64,000 nt of DNA from Anseranas semipalmata. Taxonomy: Eukaryota > Chordata > Aves > Anseriformes > Anseranatidae. Shown here one piece after another: positions 34,796 to 47,600 of this stretch. The DNA lies in NCBI GenBank assembly GCA_013399115.1, contig VXAA01001111.1, positions 187,925-251,924 on the forward strand, written 5' to 3'. The notes beneath the pieces are model-generated. The model searched no databases, had not been told where the DNA came from, and saw only the letters and a list, made by a program, of their open reading frames with translations. Within the stretch, counting starts at the first letter, position 1; each line of letters begins with the position of its first letter. Position numbers and translations under genes: made by a program.

Positions 34796-37421
34796 CATGA
34801 CTCAAATTTACAATAATTCTGACAAACTAAATGATTTATTTAAATTGTTAAACTTTTAAGACTTTTTTAAACTTAAACAAACAAACAAAAAACCAAACAT
34901 TTTCATTTAAATTCATCAGGAAGATGCATGGGCAAGAGAGACCAGTACATTGAAGCAGGCACAGTCAGCTACAGAAATATAGGATGGGGGCCAATGTATG
35001 ACATGGTTTTCTAGTTCTTAAGAAAGGGATCTGGTATTATAGCTAGCTGAGTTGCAATAAGAAGAATAAAAATCATATTATGATATGGGCATTGCATCTG
35101 GAAACAAGTATTGTAAGACATGAATTCATCCTTCAGCTCATTCAGCTTAGTGTTAATAAGTTGTGACATCAACTACTTCCCATTTTTGGCTCATTTTAAA
35201 TGAATGAGTGGAGACTTCACAGCTGAAATCTTTAAGAATTATTTGAACAATTTTATGATAAGAAGATGAATGCAGATCTGATCCAGTCATAAGACGGACA
35301 GATAATTTAGATTATATTTTGTGGTCCTGTGCAGCCAATTTTTGATATGATTCCAAGATTATATTCCATGTGAAAACACATGTGTAAAGATAAACATACA
35401 TGTATAGATTTGCAGGATCAAGATTTATTGTATCAAAACAAATCTGTAATATTGAGTCTGGAATCTTAGATGGATAACCTTTCATATCTACAATCCTGTA
35501 AACATTTATTATTTGAATCAAGCCCACATCGCTGAAATCAAATTATTTGAATTATTCAAGATCTAAATGTGCTAAAATCCATGCGAGTCCTCTTTGCAGT
35601 TAGTTTATGCCTATTAGGCGTTCCAGCCAGCAATAAAGAAGAAAGCATCTGGGTACTTGCCAGCTAGAGAATGGCATTGTGTTCACACATCAAAAGCAAT
35701 AGAAAGAAGGCATTCATGGTTATGGGCTCACGTTTGCATGACAACACTTTTTTCCTTTTTATTTAGAGATGAAGCTCTGAAGATTCCTTTGAAGAGAAAG
35801 AATTCTGAAGATAGAAATATTGATGATTAATTTAACCCCTTACTCCACTAAGCTAAAAGTAATCATGTCCAGATTAACTCTTACTGAATTTTGGGTTGCA
35901 GTTACTTTAACAGAACCTATGAAGAAAAGAGACAACAAACAAACAAACAAACAAAAAACAAACAAAAGAAAACAAAAACAAAACCAAAAAAAGCTATCCA
36001 CTGAGATCTTTGTTCTTCTTATTTATGCCATTCTAGCAAAATCCAAGCTTCCACTGCAAAAGGCTTTGAATAATAATAATAATAACATTGAATATATCCT
36101 TCTTTTACCCTTTTTTAAAAACTGAAAATTCATTTTCTAGGATAGCTAGAAGTGAATTTGCTATTATTTTTTGCCCTTATATTCTGTCTCTCTCACTCTT
36201 GGTTTCAAAATCATGCACAGTATATAGATTCTTGCCACTGAAGTTACCTCTTGTAACTACACCCCCTGAAAAAAAAAAAAAAAAAAAAAAACACAAAAAC
36301 CAAACAACTATTTATGTTCTGGAAAGAACCCAGTTCTATGTAAACTGGTTTAGCATTGAATGCGTGTGATTTTAAACAAGTGAGTAGTTATAATACAGTA
36401 GTCATTACTATTCCAATACCTCTGAATTAAATTGAGATTTTAGGGAGTGTGGTCAGAATCCTTGTTTCTGGGGCCTTTTTAAAAGTAGTAACTCTTCAGG
36501 TTAAAAAAAAGAAAAAAAAAGGGACAGGGACAGGGACAGGTTTCTGTCCCACAGCCTGTTCTTCCTCTGTAAAATCCCCTTTAGTACCCACACATACAGT
36601 GATGCATGTATGTTAAATAACACTGTTTGTGCAATGTGCTTTGCACTTGAGGCAAATAGGTTCAAGGGACCCAGTTGGTTGCTGACTGATGATGGAGACC
36701 CCCATGTCACAGAAATTGTAGCTGGGTCCTGCAAGCTGACAGCTGTGCTGGTCTGAGCAGATCACCATTCCACCCACAAAGGTTTCCTGCTTCCAGTGCT
36801 GGAGCCCTCATGGACTCCCAAAAGCAGGCAGTACCACGTTGTGCTATTACCCAGAAAACACAGATAAAGTCTCCCAATGCATCTGAAGCTGTTTGGTGTG
36901 ATACCCAGTGGGGAAATGCTACGTCCCTGTTATTTTAAGAGATCTACCATAAAGAGAGCTCTGATCTTGATGAAGCTTCTAGTTTTTGCATTGATAAGAA
37001 AAATTGTAATTGTAATAATTGCAAAATTACAGTAATGATAACAATAACTGCAATAAGAACAGCAGTACTGATTTAGTGTGGTGATTTATCACTGATGATG
37101 AGAGCAATAATAGTAATAGCCAGTTCCCTGTGAAAAAATCTGTACAAAATGCATGCTTCACGATTGGATCCTTTGTTAGGCTTGAAAATCTGTCAGCAGT
37201 ATTGTATGCGAATATAGTTCTAAAGTATTTATTGAGAGCACTGAAAAAGCATAAATAAATAAATAAAAGAACCTGTTTGAACTCAAGCTTATCTGAAACT
37301 TAACTGGCCTTCTTGGCCTGTGTTCTTGATACGCATGCAAAAACCGTGACAGTGTTAATGGAATGTTAATATATTCGTAAAGGACTGAGAGAGTTGCCTT
37401 TGAAACGATTTGAAATGAAAC
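34796..37421. other. Non-coding DNA with A-rich simple repeats
   Basis: No gene was recognised. Contains an (AAAC)n tract (35,937-35,988), (AAT)n (36,069-36,084), A23 (36,269-36,291), and a (GGGACA)3 element with a hairpin (36,521-36,550). The GC-richer stretch 36,541-36,930 contains no family I recognise. Confidence 0.5.
36521..36550. repeat. (GGGACA)3 with hairpin
   Basis: Three GGGACA units are followed by GGTTTCTGTCCC. GGGACAG (36,533-36,539) pairs with CTGTCCC (36,544-36,550) across a 4-base loop, and other units could pair with the same arm in alternative registers. Confidence 0.6.
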
Positions 37422-37519
37422 AAAAAGAGAGAGAGAGAGAGAGAGGGAAAGAGAAAAGGAGAGAGAGCAGGGACAGAAAAAGAAAGGAAGAAGGGAAGAA
37501 AGAGAGAAAGAAAGAGAAA
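37422..37519 (+). repeat. Homopurine (GA)n / GAAA tract
   Basis: 98 bp of purine broken only by C at 37,468 and 37,474, with an uninterrupted (AG)n core at 37,427-37,445. It supplies the Leu/Ser-rich middle of a 209-codon minus-strand frame (37,176-37,805), which I do not regard as a gene. Confidence 0.95.
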
Positions 37520-40500
37520 TGTATATGGCGAGAAGCAGTTTGATTGTGGGGTTGCAGATATTCCCTAAGGAGAAGGACAGAAGGACTACAAAACAGCTCT
37601 TTCCCTTTATCATGCAAGCAATTACTGGCAATTTGTTCTGGCCAGTAAAACTTCTGATATTATCATGGTTGCTGAGTAATTTATCATCAAAGTTTAATGT
37701 GAAAACAGGTGACTGTGTAATCACCAATCTAGGAACAGAAATAGAATCGTTATTATTTCTGCCTGAAGAGAGTTTTTTTTTCCTTTTTTTTTTCCTTTCT
37801 GTCAATTGACTTAACGGCCAAAAGGCTGTTCATCACATCACCATGAATTATAAAACCTCTATTAAATATTCATAAAAGTTTTGAAATGAATGTGTGATAG
37901 AGATGAAAGCCAGGCTAATTTAAATACCTACCAGACCTGTCTTAATTACAGAGGTAAAATGAGATATAAAAATTATAGCAGCAAGGAAAGGAAAAAAAAA
38001 AGTTGAAACAGTTCATTCCATACATTATGTGCATCTACTTTTTAACCAGTGAGATACAAATTTGTACACAAGCTGAATTGTACAAGTCTATTGAAATAAA
38101 TCAGTTTTTGAGTTCCAAGTTGTTTACACTAATGGGACTTTTTGGCTCTCTGGGAAGAGACACTAAGTGAGAACTTGTTTCTTGATGTGTGCTTTTGTGA
38201 ATCTGTGTGGGCATGTGTAAGGAAATTGTTTAATTAACGTCAAAATGATGATAAAAACAAAACAGTCATGAGTGTCTGCAGGTGTGAGGCTAAAACACAG
38301 AATGTAGTAAATAGTAGAAATGTTTAAATTCTCTTTCTAATAAATAACTATGTCCTTGCTCAGCCTTCTCATCCTTATTGGACAGTAAATAGAATATTTC
38401 AAGAATGGAAGTTATGGAGTTGTCCATGAACAGAAGAGCCCCAGGAATAACAATGTTTAACATCCTTTGATAGGTGCTTGGGAGAGCTGGTTGCATAAAT
38501 ATTCACAGTGAGGTGCAGAATCAGGCCTTTGCTTTGTGGGAACATTTGGGGCTGTTTATTGACTGCACATAGCTAGACCTTAGAAAAAGAAAAAAGTATC
38601 TGTTGAGTGAGGATTCAGAGGGAATAGGCACTGCAGAGCTACCCAGCCAGACTAGGATATCTAGTCTAGGATTCCCTTCACTTGGATTAGACCACCATCA
38701 TATCAAAATACTTGCTCTTAAAACATGCATCCAGATGTCTTCTGTTTTTTTGTTTAGAGAAACCAGTTTTTTTGATGCATGATTTATCTCATCCTACAGT
38801 TGCTGATTAGATTTTTTTATAGAAAACTGACCTGGATCACAGTGTTATTGTAGCAGGTATGTGAAGTCAGAACCCAAATTTGTTGTAGCTACCATGTAAT
38901 ACAATGTGGCTTTGCTAGCTGCAGTTTGGTACATAAGGAAAGTAGAAGGAGCAAAGCATGTAACATTTATTGGACTAATAATTATTTGTATTAATATTAA
39001 ACTTCAAGATATTTCAATGAAAGAGCAAATTGACATGGCAAGAAATAATCCATTGTGTCATTTACTGTTCATTAGAAAAAGATACTCCTATTCTTATATG
39101 TGATAAGATATAGTTAAGATCACTCTTGGGCAAGTAGCTAAACTTACCAATCCTATTCCAGCCCTTTTCCTGTGCTGCTAGTCTTATAAGTACAATTATT
39201 ACTACCATCACTGCCACAGCTGCCCATTCTATTGCTGCTACAACTATTAAATTATAATTACGTCTCTTTCATCAGTGTATGAATTTCTTTCCCTAGTATG
39301 TAGAAGTCTTCATGTTCTATAAATTAAACATAGACTTAAGATTGTTTCTGGCTAGGGATGGACTCAGTTATTCACGTAACATTTTCCCAAGTCACAACTT
39401 GTGATAGAGGAATTCAACGCAGTGTAAAAAGAAAGGAAAACCTCAAATCCTTTGAGAAGCTCAATTCTGTAGAAAAAGTGGCAGCTGAGTTTGTGTTCCT
39501 AGTTATCTTATCTATGGCATACATCCTATTTAGATAGGACTGACATATTTTACTTTGTTTTTCCTCATGTCTCTGTGATCGACAGATTAAGTTTGTCTAA
39601 TAGCAGGACTTGAGTTGATTTTGTAATTAACATGGTTCTATGTATTTAAAATTTCCTTATTAGAAAGGGTTTATATGAAAGAAGTAAGGATTGTAAAGAA
39701 AAGGGGACGGGATCCTTGCTGACATCCTAATAGTTACAAATTTGGTTTTCCACCAAACTAAATAAAAAGAGCTTTTCAGTCCAGACTGCTTTGATTTGGG
39801 GGAAAATTAACTGGATAACTCTAATGAATCACAGACTTTGTTTTTGTGCATCTCTCTGTGAAGAGTTTCAAAATAAGTTTATAAGATCATGGAACAGGTA
39901 GAACAGTTCAGATTAAAAAAACAAAAAAAAACCAAAAAAAAACAAAAACAAAAACAAACAAACAAACAAAAAAAAAACAACAAGAACAACAAAAACATAT
40001 TTAGATCTTCCAGTGAACATTCAAACTAATTCTCAGCTAGTCTCAACTGCAAAGCAAAGCTGGCTTATCTATTGTAATTTGTTTTGCTTTACTTCTTGGC
40101 TTTTTTTTTTTTTTTTTTTCTGACTAGACCCATGAGATTTTTAGTCTTAGTGTATATATGCACCCAGGTAAGTACGAAACTGAATAAATGATCATCAACT
40201 GAAAATAACTGCTCCACTGATTCTCTGGAGGCGACTGAAAAAATGGCCCTGGACAATTTTTCTATGTATTTGGGTTTTGTTTCTGATTCTCAGAAAAATT
40301 AAGCTATGGACTACAGACCAACGAAATTCCACTTCAAATGCAGTTTGGCATAAATAGAAACTTTAAAAGCAAAGCTCAGTTGAGGCAGTCTTCATGCAAA
40401 TACCCTCCGACCAAAATTCACTAAGTGCAGCATCTTTCCAATATACTTTCAATTTGAGTAGCTATATTTTTTCTTGACCAAGTACCATGATTGTTCAGAG

Positions 40501-41633
40501 ATATAGACACAATTTTCAGGATCCCATTTGCTATGTGTGATCTGCCTTGTCTCATTCAGCTGACACTGAATATTGTGTACAGGTTACCAGACATTACTAG
40601 GAGGATGAGAAGACTTCACACATGGTTGACAAGTGGTTACAGTTAAAAATCTTAAGCTGAAGTCATGGGTCCTACACCCATTTTGAATATAAGGGCGTAT
40701 GAAACCACTGTTCTCATCTATACCGGTATTTCACTGGCTTGAGGAATTGACAAGCCACTGGTCAAGTGGACCAAAAGTTGGACCCAAGCTGATGGGCATA
40801 GTGAAGCCTAACTGCAAAAGCTGAAAATCCAGAAAAAGAATAAATTAAATAAAAACAGATGCCACAGGCGATAGGTGTATGTGTTCCTGTAGATGCCACA
40901 GGCTTGAAATAGTAAAAAATGTCATGCAGCAGCTAGGCCCCCAAAGTCTCTTGAATAGAAATTCTGGACCAACTGAGTGAAGTTTATGTTCCTGAAAAGA
41001 TTAGTAGCATGTCTGCAGAGCTCAGTAGGTTTCCAGATGGCAACACAGCAAATCAGGTTAAAAGCACATCATCAGAGCTGTGTGGAGGTTTTGGACCTTA
41101 ATGACTAAAGTTTTTGTTGTAACTTTAGGTTTAAGTTTACTATAATGAAATACCTGTGCAAAAAAAAAAAAAGAAATGAAAATTGGTAGAACTGAACCTA
41201 TCACTTACTAACATGACAGCGAAGATTAAGACCAACAGTTTTCATTCGCTTTAATAAACACCTAAAAGCAGCCAGGACAGAGAAGAAGAGGAGAAGGAAG
41301 CATGTTGATATTGGGGGAGGGAGGTAAAGAAATACATTTAAAATTAGTTGCCTGCAGCCTTCTCTTTTTTTCCCTCTAGCCAGATGTAGCGAGCTAACAT
41401 CTACCAAAGGTTGCTGCAGCAGGTATTTCATCTGTCATATCAAAACATTTTCAATACCCACTACCAATACGACAGTAAATTTTGGTCTGCCATTAATGTC
41501 AACCTATTTATAATTTTGGGTAGCAGCACTACAAAAGGCAGATGACAAGCTACTATTTCACACTTGCTATTGAAACGAATAAAAATGACTAGTCCTTTAA
41601 AAGAAAGGGTGTGAGGGGGAGTGTATGTGAAGT

Positions 41634-41664
<31 letters not shown>

Positions 41665-43637
41665 AGCCTGTGGCAAATGCGTGGTGATTTGCAAATCTTG
41701 TTCTCATAGAAATTTCACCCAGGGTGTTTGAAAGACTAAGGCTGGGATACCTTGCTAATGCCCCCAATTAAGGTGTGACATTAGCAGCCATGCATCCTTT
41801 GGTTAGAGGTATTGGTGTGAATAAGAAGGACCTAAAATGGATGAGGGAACGTGAATGCAGTGGCAGGGATACAATCAGGGATAAAAGTTAATAGGAGATA
41901 GAACTCTCTCTTTGGCTGACACAAATGCATATTGCTGGGAAAAAATGGCAGGCACTCATTCATAATGATCACCACCTAATTGGAATCATTCTTTTGGATA
42001 CATATCTTTAACAAAATGGTATGTTTAATAGAGATGATAATGCAGCGCAGGACGTGAGCCCCACTAGACTGACTGAGCATCTTATTGAACTGCACAGAAT
42101 GTGATGAACACTTATTTGGATTCTGCTTACAGGTAGACCCAAAATGAAATCTCAGAAGTCAATATTTTATCACCATCCCCTGCCTCCAAAAAAAAAAAAG
42201 AAAAAAAAAGGAATAAATGAAGAAAAATTGATAGGAAATGTGTTTGTGGTGTGTGTTGGGGTCACTTTTCTGATGTGTTTTTTTTTTTTAATACAAAAAA
42301 AAGCAATACATGGTTATATTTTTCAGTATTTCTCATTGAAAATGTTGACTACAAAAAAAAAAAGTAAAAAGCAAATAAAAAGTCTGTTTGAAAGAGAAAA
42401 ATATAAATGGATTTGAATTTTTTAGAGCACATGCCTCATAGGAGTTAGAGGATGAAATCCGCTGTGACTTCAGGCTCGTTTAAGGTTTTGATTGAAAAAT
42501 ATTAGATTTTTGAATATTTAAAGAAACAAAATCAGATATTTTGGATACTCAGTTTGTTATTGTTTTAGAGTTTTAAACTACACATTTTTGTGTGTTTATT
42601 TTTGACAAGGACTATCTTTGGGAAAGCTGAAAAGAAATATTTTTGACTGCATAATACATTTAATCAGATGACTGTTTCCTATAAAACACAAAAGCAAGCT
42701 GGGGAACAGGGATTAGAACCAACACTCTGGCAAGAGTTTACAGCCTAATAAACTATGTAACAGAGACAGTCTCTTTCTCTGCTACCTTATTTTCTTCAAA
42801 GGCACCCAGGTTCAGTAAGAGCATTGAAAAACGCTCTCCGCAAGACAAGTCTCAGAAGGGAAATTGAGACCAGATCTTCTACGCTTAGGGTAGAATAGAT
42901 TCACCTTATTCAGTGTAGGTTCCTGAAACTAATATATAAATTGTGATGCACATAATTAGAGGTGAATTTGCCACGTACCTTCATGAAAGAATTGTTTGTT
43001 TCTCTCCAGTGATCATTAAGAATGACTAGCTAATGTGTAGTGGGTCTACATTGTAGATGGCTGAAGTTAGATCAGATGATCTTTGAGCTTCTCTATAAAG
43101 GGAAAAAGGGAATTAATGATTACCATCACTTCTGTCCTAAAAGAGTGATCTTTATTCTTCTTACAAAGCAATAACTTCAGCGCTTTACTTCATAAAACAG
43201 TTCCGATTAAGTAACTGTTTACCTTACTAGGAAAAGGTTTCTTACTAGGAAAGCATTATGTCTCAGAGTTAGTTAAACACTTGAAGCTGTTACTTCACAT
43301 TACAGATTTGCTCTCAAATTTGCAGATCTAAATGACTGAAGACCTATACACTAATTCTGTCACAAGCTATACCAAGGAGCTGCATAAGACTTTCAACTCT
43401 GAGGCAGAAACAAACAAACAAACAAACAAAAAACTGTTTTGTATAAGTAGTGTGAATACTGTAAGTTCAATGTGAGCGTTTTGACAAACAAAGCTGTGAA
43501 TATTGCAAATATATGCTTTTTTGCTTATATCTATATGTTTATATGTTTATAGCTATATATAATGGATGTGTATGAACAAGAAAGAAAAGGTCATGCTTGT
43601 GAAGCAAGAAACTCTTCTGAATCTTTTTTTGTCCATC
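37520..43637. other. Non-coding AT-rich DNA
   Basis: No gene or transposon was recognised across 6.1 kb. Simple sequence: CAAA-rich A tract (39,914-39,996), T19 (40,101-40,119), (TG)n(GA)n (41,634-41,664), A-rich pieces (42,189-42,210), (AAAC)n (43,408-43,434). A 13-bp direct repeat AGATGCCACAGGC occurs at 40,857-40,869 and 40,891-40,903. The part 37,820-37,985 is a weak candidate constrained block. Confidence 0.5.
41634..41664 (+). repeat. Compound (TG)8(GA)8 microsatellite
   Basis: A TG dinucleotide array passes directly into a GA array at 41,649 without interruption. Confidence 0.9.
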
Positions 43638-44235
43638 TGTTAAGTTATGTAGGCTGATGACTGGACCCTGGCATGAGGTTTAGCTAACTAAACAGACCGT
43701 TAGAAACTGCTGGACATGACATCAGAAACTGCTGGATGTAATAGATAAAGTAGAGAGAAGCTGTCAAAAGTTACAGATAGCAATGGGAGGGATGGCTAGA
43801 TTTCACAGGTAGTCAAAGGATTGTTATGAGGGAAATGGCCAATCCTCACAGAAAATTGCAGGGGAGTACTGGGGACCATTTTGAGAGTAGTCTTGAAAGA
43901 CCAGGATTACCTAGGTGACCTTACCAGTACTACCATATTAGGCCAGGATTACATTACTGTAAAAAAAGTTAGGTATGAATGTAGCAAACCAATGGGGACC
44001 AATGGGGAAAAAGTAATTTGGTGCCAGTTGTCTATTTAGGAGGGAACTGGAACAGAAAAAGGAAGCAAGCAAGATAGACGTGGGAAGAAAACTCATGGAA
44101 AAATGAAGAAAAAGAAGGAATAAAAGAGACTGATTGCGTATAATCAATTATCTGGTCCGTGTTCATCTTGCAGAGTCCTAAACCTGATCAGTGCTAATGA
44201 AGTTCACACTTGGGTAACCAGTGAGCAGAAGACCT
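43638..44235 (+). mobile_element. Possible degraded ERV LTR
   Basis: The segment begins TGTTAAGTTATG. It contains two CCAAT boxes in a 10-bp tandem (43,989-43,993, 43,999-44,003), a TATTTA box 30 bp further on (44,033-44,038) and AATAAA at 44,119-44,124, about 85 bp downstream. This ordered spacing (CCAAT, TATA-like, poly(A) signal) is that of a class III (ERVL-like) LTR in plus orientation. A 13-bp direct repeat AGAAACTGCTGGA (43,702-43,714 and 43,724-43,736) would lie in U3. The 3' end and target duplication are not visible, so the call rests on motif order only. Confidence 0.35.
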
Positions 44236-44690
44236 GCCTCCAGACCCAAGGTCTGAGCTGGTGACTGGGTAAGGGACCTAGGATCTGGGCATGGACAGTA
44301 GATGAACTGAAAGCCTGTGCTAACAGTTGAAGGATCTGTTGATACGGGTGTGCCTGCAGATCAAGAAAGTGAGGGAGTGTGTGGTGTGTTACTGGTCCTG
44401 ACCAGCTGGGGAGGAGCTAGTTTGGATTATCCACAGTGTGTGTGTTCAGGTGAGTGCTGCTGGGGTTTATGCCGATAAAGGCACTGCTCCCTGGCTGTGC
44501 TGATCTGTGTGGCCCGCAGCACATGTGCACGTGTTTTTGGGGATCACATGCTCAGCCTTGGTACTGGCCAGGCCTGCAGATAGGCAGCTGCAGCCTGGCT
44601 TCTAGCAGGAGAGGAGAAATCCTGGGTCAAAATTCTACTTGCCTTAAATCTACAATCATTTTTGGTGGATAAGTACCTGATAATGTGAAG
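44236..44690. other. GC-richer block next to the LTR-like segment
   Basis: More GC-rich than its surroundings, with CTGGTGACTGGGTAAGGGAC, GTGTGCCTGCAGATC and GGCACTGCTCCCTGGCTGTG. It may be the rest of the same old element (long R-U5 or leader) or another decayed repeat. Overlapping frames at 44,454-44,729 on both strands show no domain. Confidence 0.3.
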
Positions 44691-47600
44691 AGGAATTAAG
44701 GGAAGGAGAGAGAGTGAATTACTGCACAATTTACCTTTTCCCGTTCCTTTTTTCAGTCACTTCTTTTGTCATCTGCTGCTTGGTGACCTCTTGCTCTAGC
44801 TACACTGTCACATCAAAGCTTTATTCTGTGTTTCTTTGGACAAAGATCAGCTGTCTTGTTTCTAAGCCCACATTGCCTTGACTTTGTTCTGGCACTGTTG
44901 CCAGTAACTTTAATTCTTTTGTTCCTTTGGTCCCTGAAGCTAGTCCCTGTTTCTCCCCTTTGTTTGTATTAAAGTAAATCTGAATTAGATGCTTATGCCT
45001 CCAACTCCCTTCTATTTGTTGGTCGTGGTGACAAAGATTTTTTCTTTCTTTCTTTCTTTTTGGAGGACTTCAGGTCTCTTAGGAGCACTCAACATGGGAT
45101 TAGAAGGAATTTGCTGTGTTCAGTATTCAGCTCCTTGTTGCACCAGTGGACAGTGATCATATGCTTTTCTGAGCAAAGCTGGTGCATACAGGGAGAGAGT
45201 CACTTCCTCTGCTTTTCTGCCCTCAAGCAGACCATATTTTAGTAACTCATCTTTTCCATCCTATAGGGAAGTGCAGTACAAACTGCTAGGCATGTTTTTA
45301 TGTAGCTTTTTCATATCTGGCTTGCGTGGAAAAGCAACCCTACAGTGACTGCTTGTGCGTTGGTTGCAGGAAGGATGTTCATCACCTTTTATTGAAAAAG
45401 CAGGCAGCAGGGCAAGGCTCAGCAGCCACTCAGTTTGCGAAGAAGCTTTCCAGAGACATAAAGAACACAGGAGCTTGCTGCCTCTTCTGGATCTTCCCAG
45501 GTGTGGATGGTTTATCACAGAGAAAGCACTTCCAACATGCCCAGGAGAGGTCATCTTAAAGTTCAGGTGCTGATGATGTGAGGCTCATTCGTGGCTTGGA
45601 GTGCCCGCTCCACCTCACAGCTTACTGTGTGCCTTGAAGATTTTCATGCCAGCCCTGATGGGATCATATTTACATTACTAGTCCTAATTAACATAGGTGA
45701 AAATGAAAAAGGTTTTGCTTTGCTAAGCAGGAGAGAACAAAGATTGAGCCTGACTTGTGAATACATCTTCTCTTTCAAGAGTAAAACATAGAACTGTTCA
45801 GTACATCAGATGAAATTATCAGCCATCTGTGAACTGAGCATCAAAGACACAATTAAAATACCAACATGAATTCTCTTCAAATAATTTATAACAATGCTTT
45901 GTGCACACATCTCTGTTCTTCTCTGAGCTTCAGACCTCTCTGTAGTGATATTTTAATTTGCATCCAGAATATTGAAGAAAAAAAAAATAATAATAAAAGG
46001 AAGAAGTGAAAAAAAAAAGAATACAAAGGTTTATGACATGGTACAAGGATATTGGTTTTCATTTCAGCATATTAAAGAGTTGAAAGTTCAGCCACAAGGT
46101 TACAGTACTGTGCCTATCATCAAAAACAGCAGTGAGAGCAGCAAGAAGGTCATAGATGGGAGTCCCAGAATTTTTCTATTACCGAGAGATATTGGCAATG
46201 ATGTTGACTTGGAGTAAAAACTTTCTTCCTCTCTTTCTTTCTTTCTCTTTATCTTGCTCTGCAACCAGTGAGAAAAAAAAAGAAAATTATTTCAGAAAAA
46301 CAGAAAAGACGAAGAAGAAAGAGTTGCTGGGCACAACTCGCTGGTTACACTGAGACTGAAATCAGAAGCAGGAAAGAGGGGAAACAAGCAAATGCATAAA
46401 GATGCTGCTTTCAGCCATGTTGTTGGGTAACTGTGGGTTTATCAAATATTGACAAACATGAAATGATTGTAATCAGTCACTGTCAGAAGGGAACAGGTAC
46501 CCTCCTCTCTTTTACAAATGATCCAATTAAAGGAAACATGTTGGCTATAAAAGTCAAAATCAACAATGCACTGTACGCTGACAGCCCATCCAACATATAA
46601 AATCAATAGTGCATTCTTCTTCTAGCCAGCACAAAGCAACAGTAGCAACTTTCCCACCTCTTTAGTCAAATATGACACCGTATCAATCGATCAAAACTTA
46701 GTATTTATTGAACACTGGCTTCTGAAGAATGCAAAATGTATTGTTCTTTCCTTATTTTATTTCAATAAAGTTTAACTTAAAGGCATAACACTTGAGAGGG
46801 CTCAACTGTTTTATTGTGGTTAGATATAGCCATAGCTTGCAGGATAGATAGATCTAAATGTATATTAATACATGTTTCTTGGGAAACTGACTGCATATAC
46901 ATTCTCCGTTTGAATACGCTCAGAATAACACAATTGACTGTCATAGAAATGCACAATGGAGGTGAGAAAAGCTCAGTTAATGGAGCTAGAACTTCTGATG
47001 CAGGATTGCAAGTTTTGTTGGTTTTTTTTGTGTGTGTGTGTGTCTTTTGTTTTGCATTATAATCTAGCTGTCTTTTGCAGCAATGCTCAAAGAAGAAAAC
47101 TTTTGTAAATCAAATAGATTTCATCAATACAGGAAGACATGATTATTCTGCTGAAATTGAATCTGTGTTTGTCATGCTCCACTGTCCTTGATCCAGGGGA
47201 AGAGTATGCCAGCACATGGTCAGAACTAGGCCTATGTATGGTCCTGATAGGAAATACCTTAGGAATGTGTTAATTGCTTTTGCTGACTCTTGGTAATTAG
47301 CCTTAGCTATAGATCAGGTAATGGCACCTAAACAATTTCTCTCTCTCCTCGCTGTTTACACTCACTCGTGGCTGTGATGGCTCTGTGTGTTTTTGTAGCT
47401 ATTTTTCCCTTGATTTTCACTAGGGATTAGGAATTCCCAAAGACATGATTCAGTTAAAATGTTTGACCAATTAAATGAACAAACAAACAAACAAAAAAAC
47501 TCTCCAAAGCTTTGTTTATGTAGATGTAGTTGTAATTACTTAATTGAACAAAAAGGGTTTGATCCACAAGCTACCAATATCATTAGAAAAACACTTCAGC

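Noticed and set aside
43060..43110. Phrase similar to a CR1 3' end (AGATCAGATGATCTTTGAGC)
   Set aside because: The match is confined to about 25 bases and the upstream 3' UTR is not recognisable.
43408..43434. CRISPR-like or phased repeat arrays (AAAC tracts here and at 35,937 and 39,914)
   Set aside because: They are plain microsatellites without spacers, and the genome is avian.
45261..45573. Three overlapping frames (97, 77 and 72 codons) on both strands
   Set aside because: Mutually incompatible, no domain recognised, no splice sites that would favour one.
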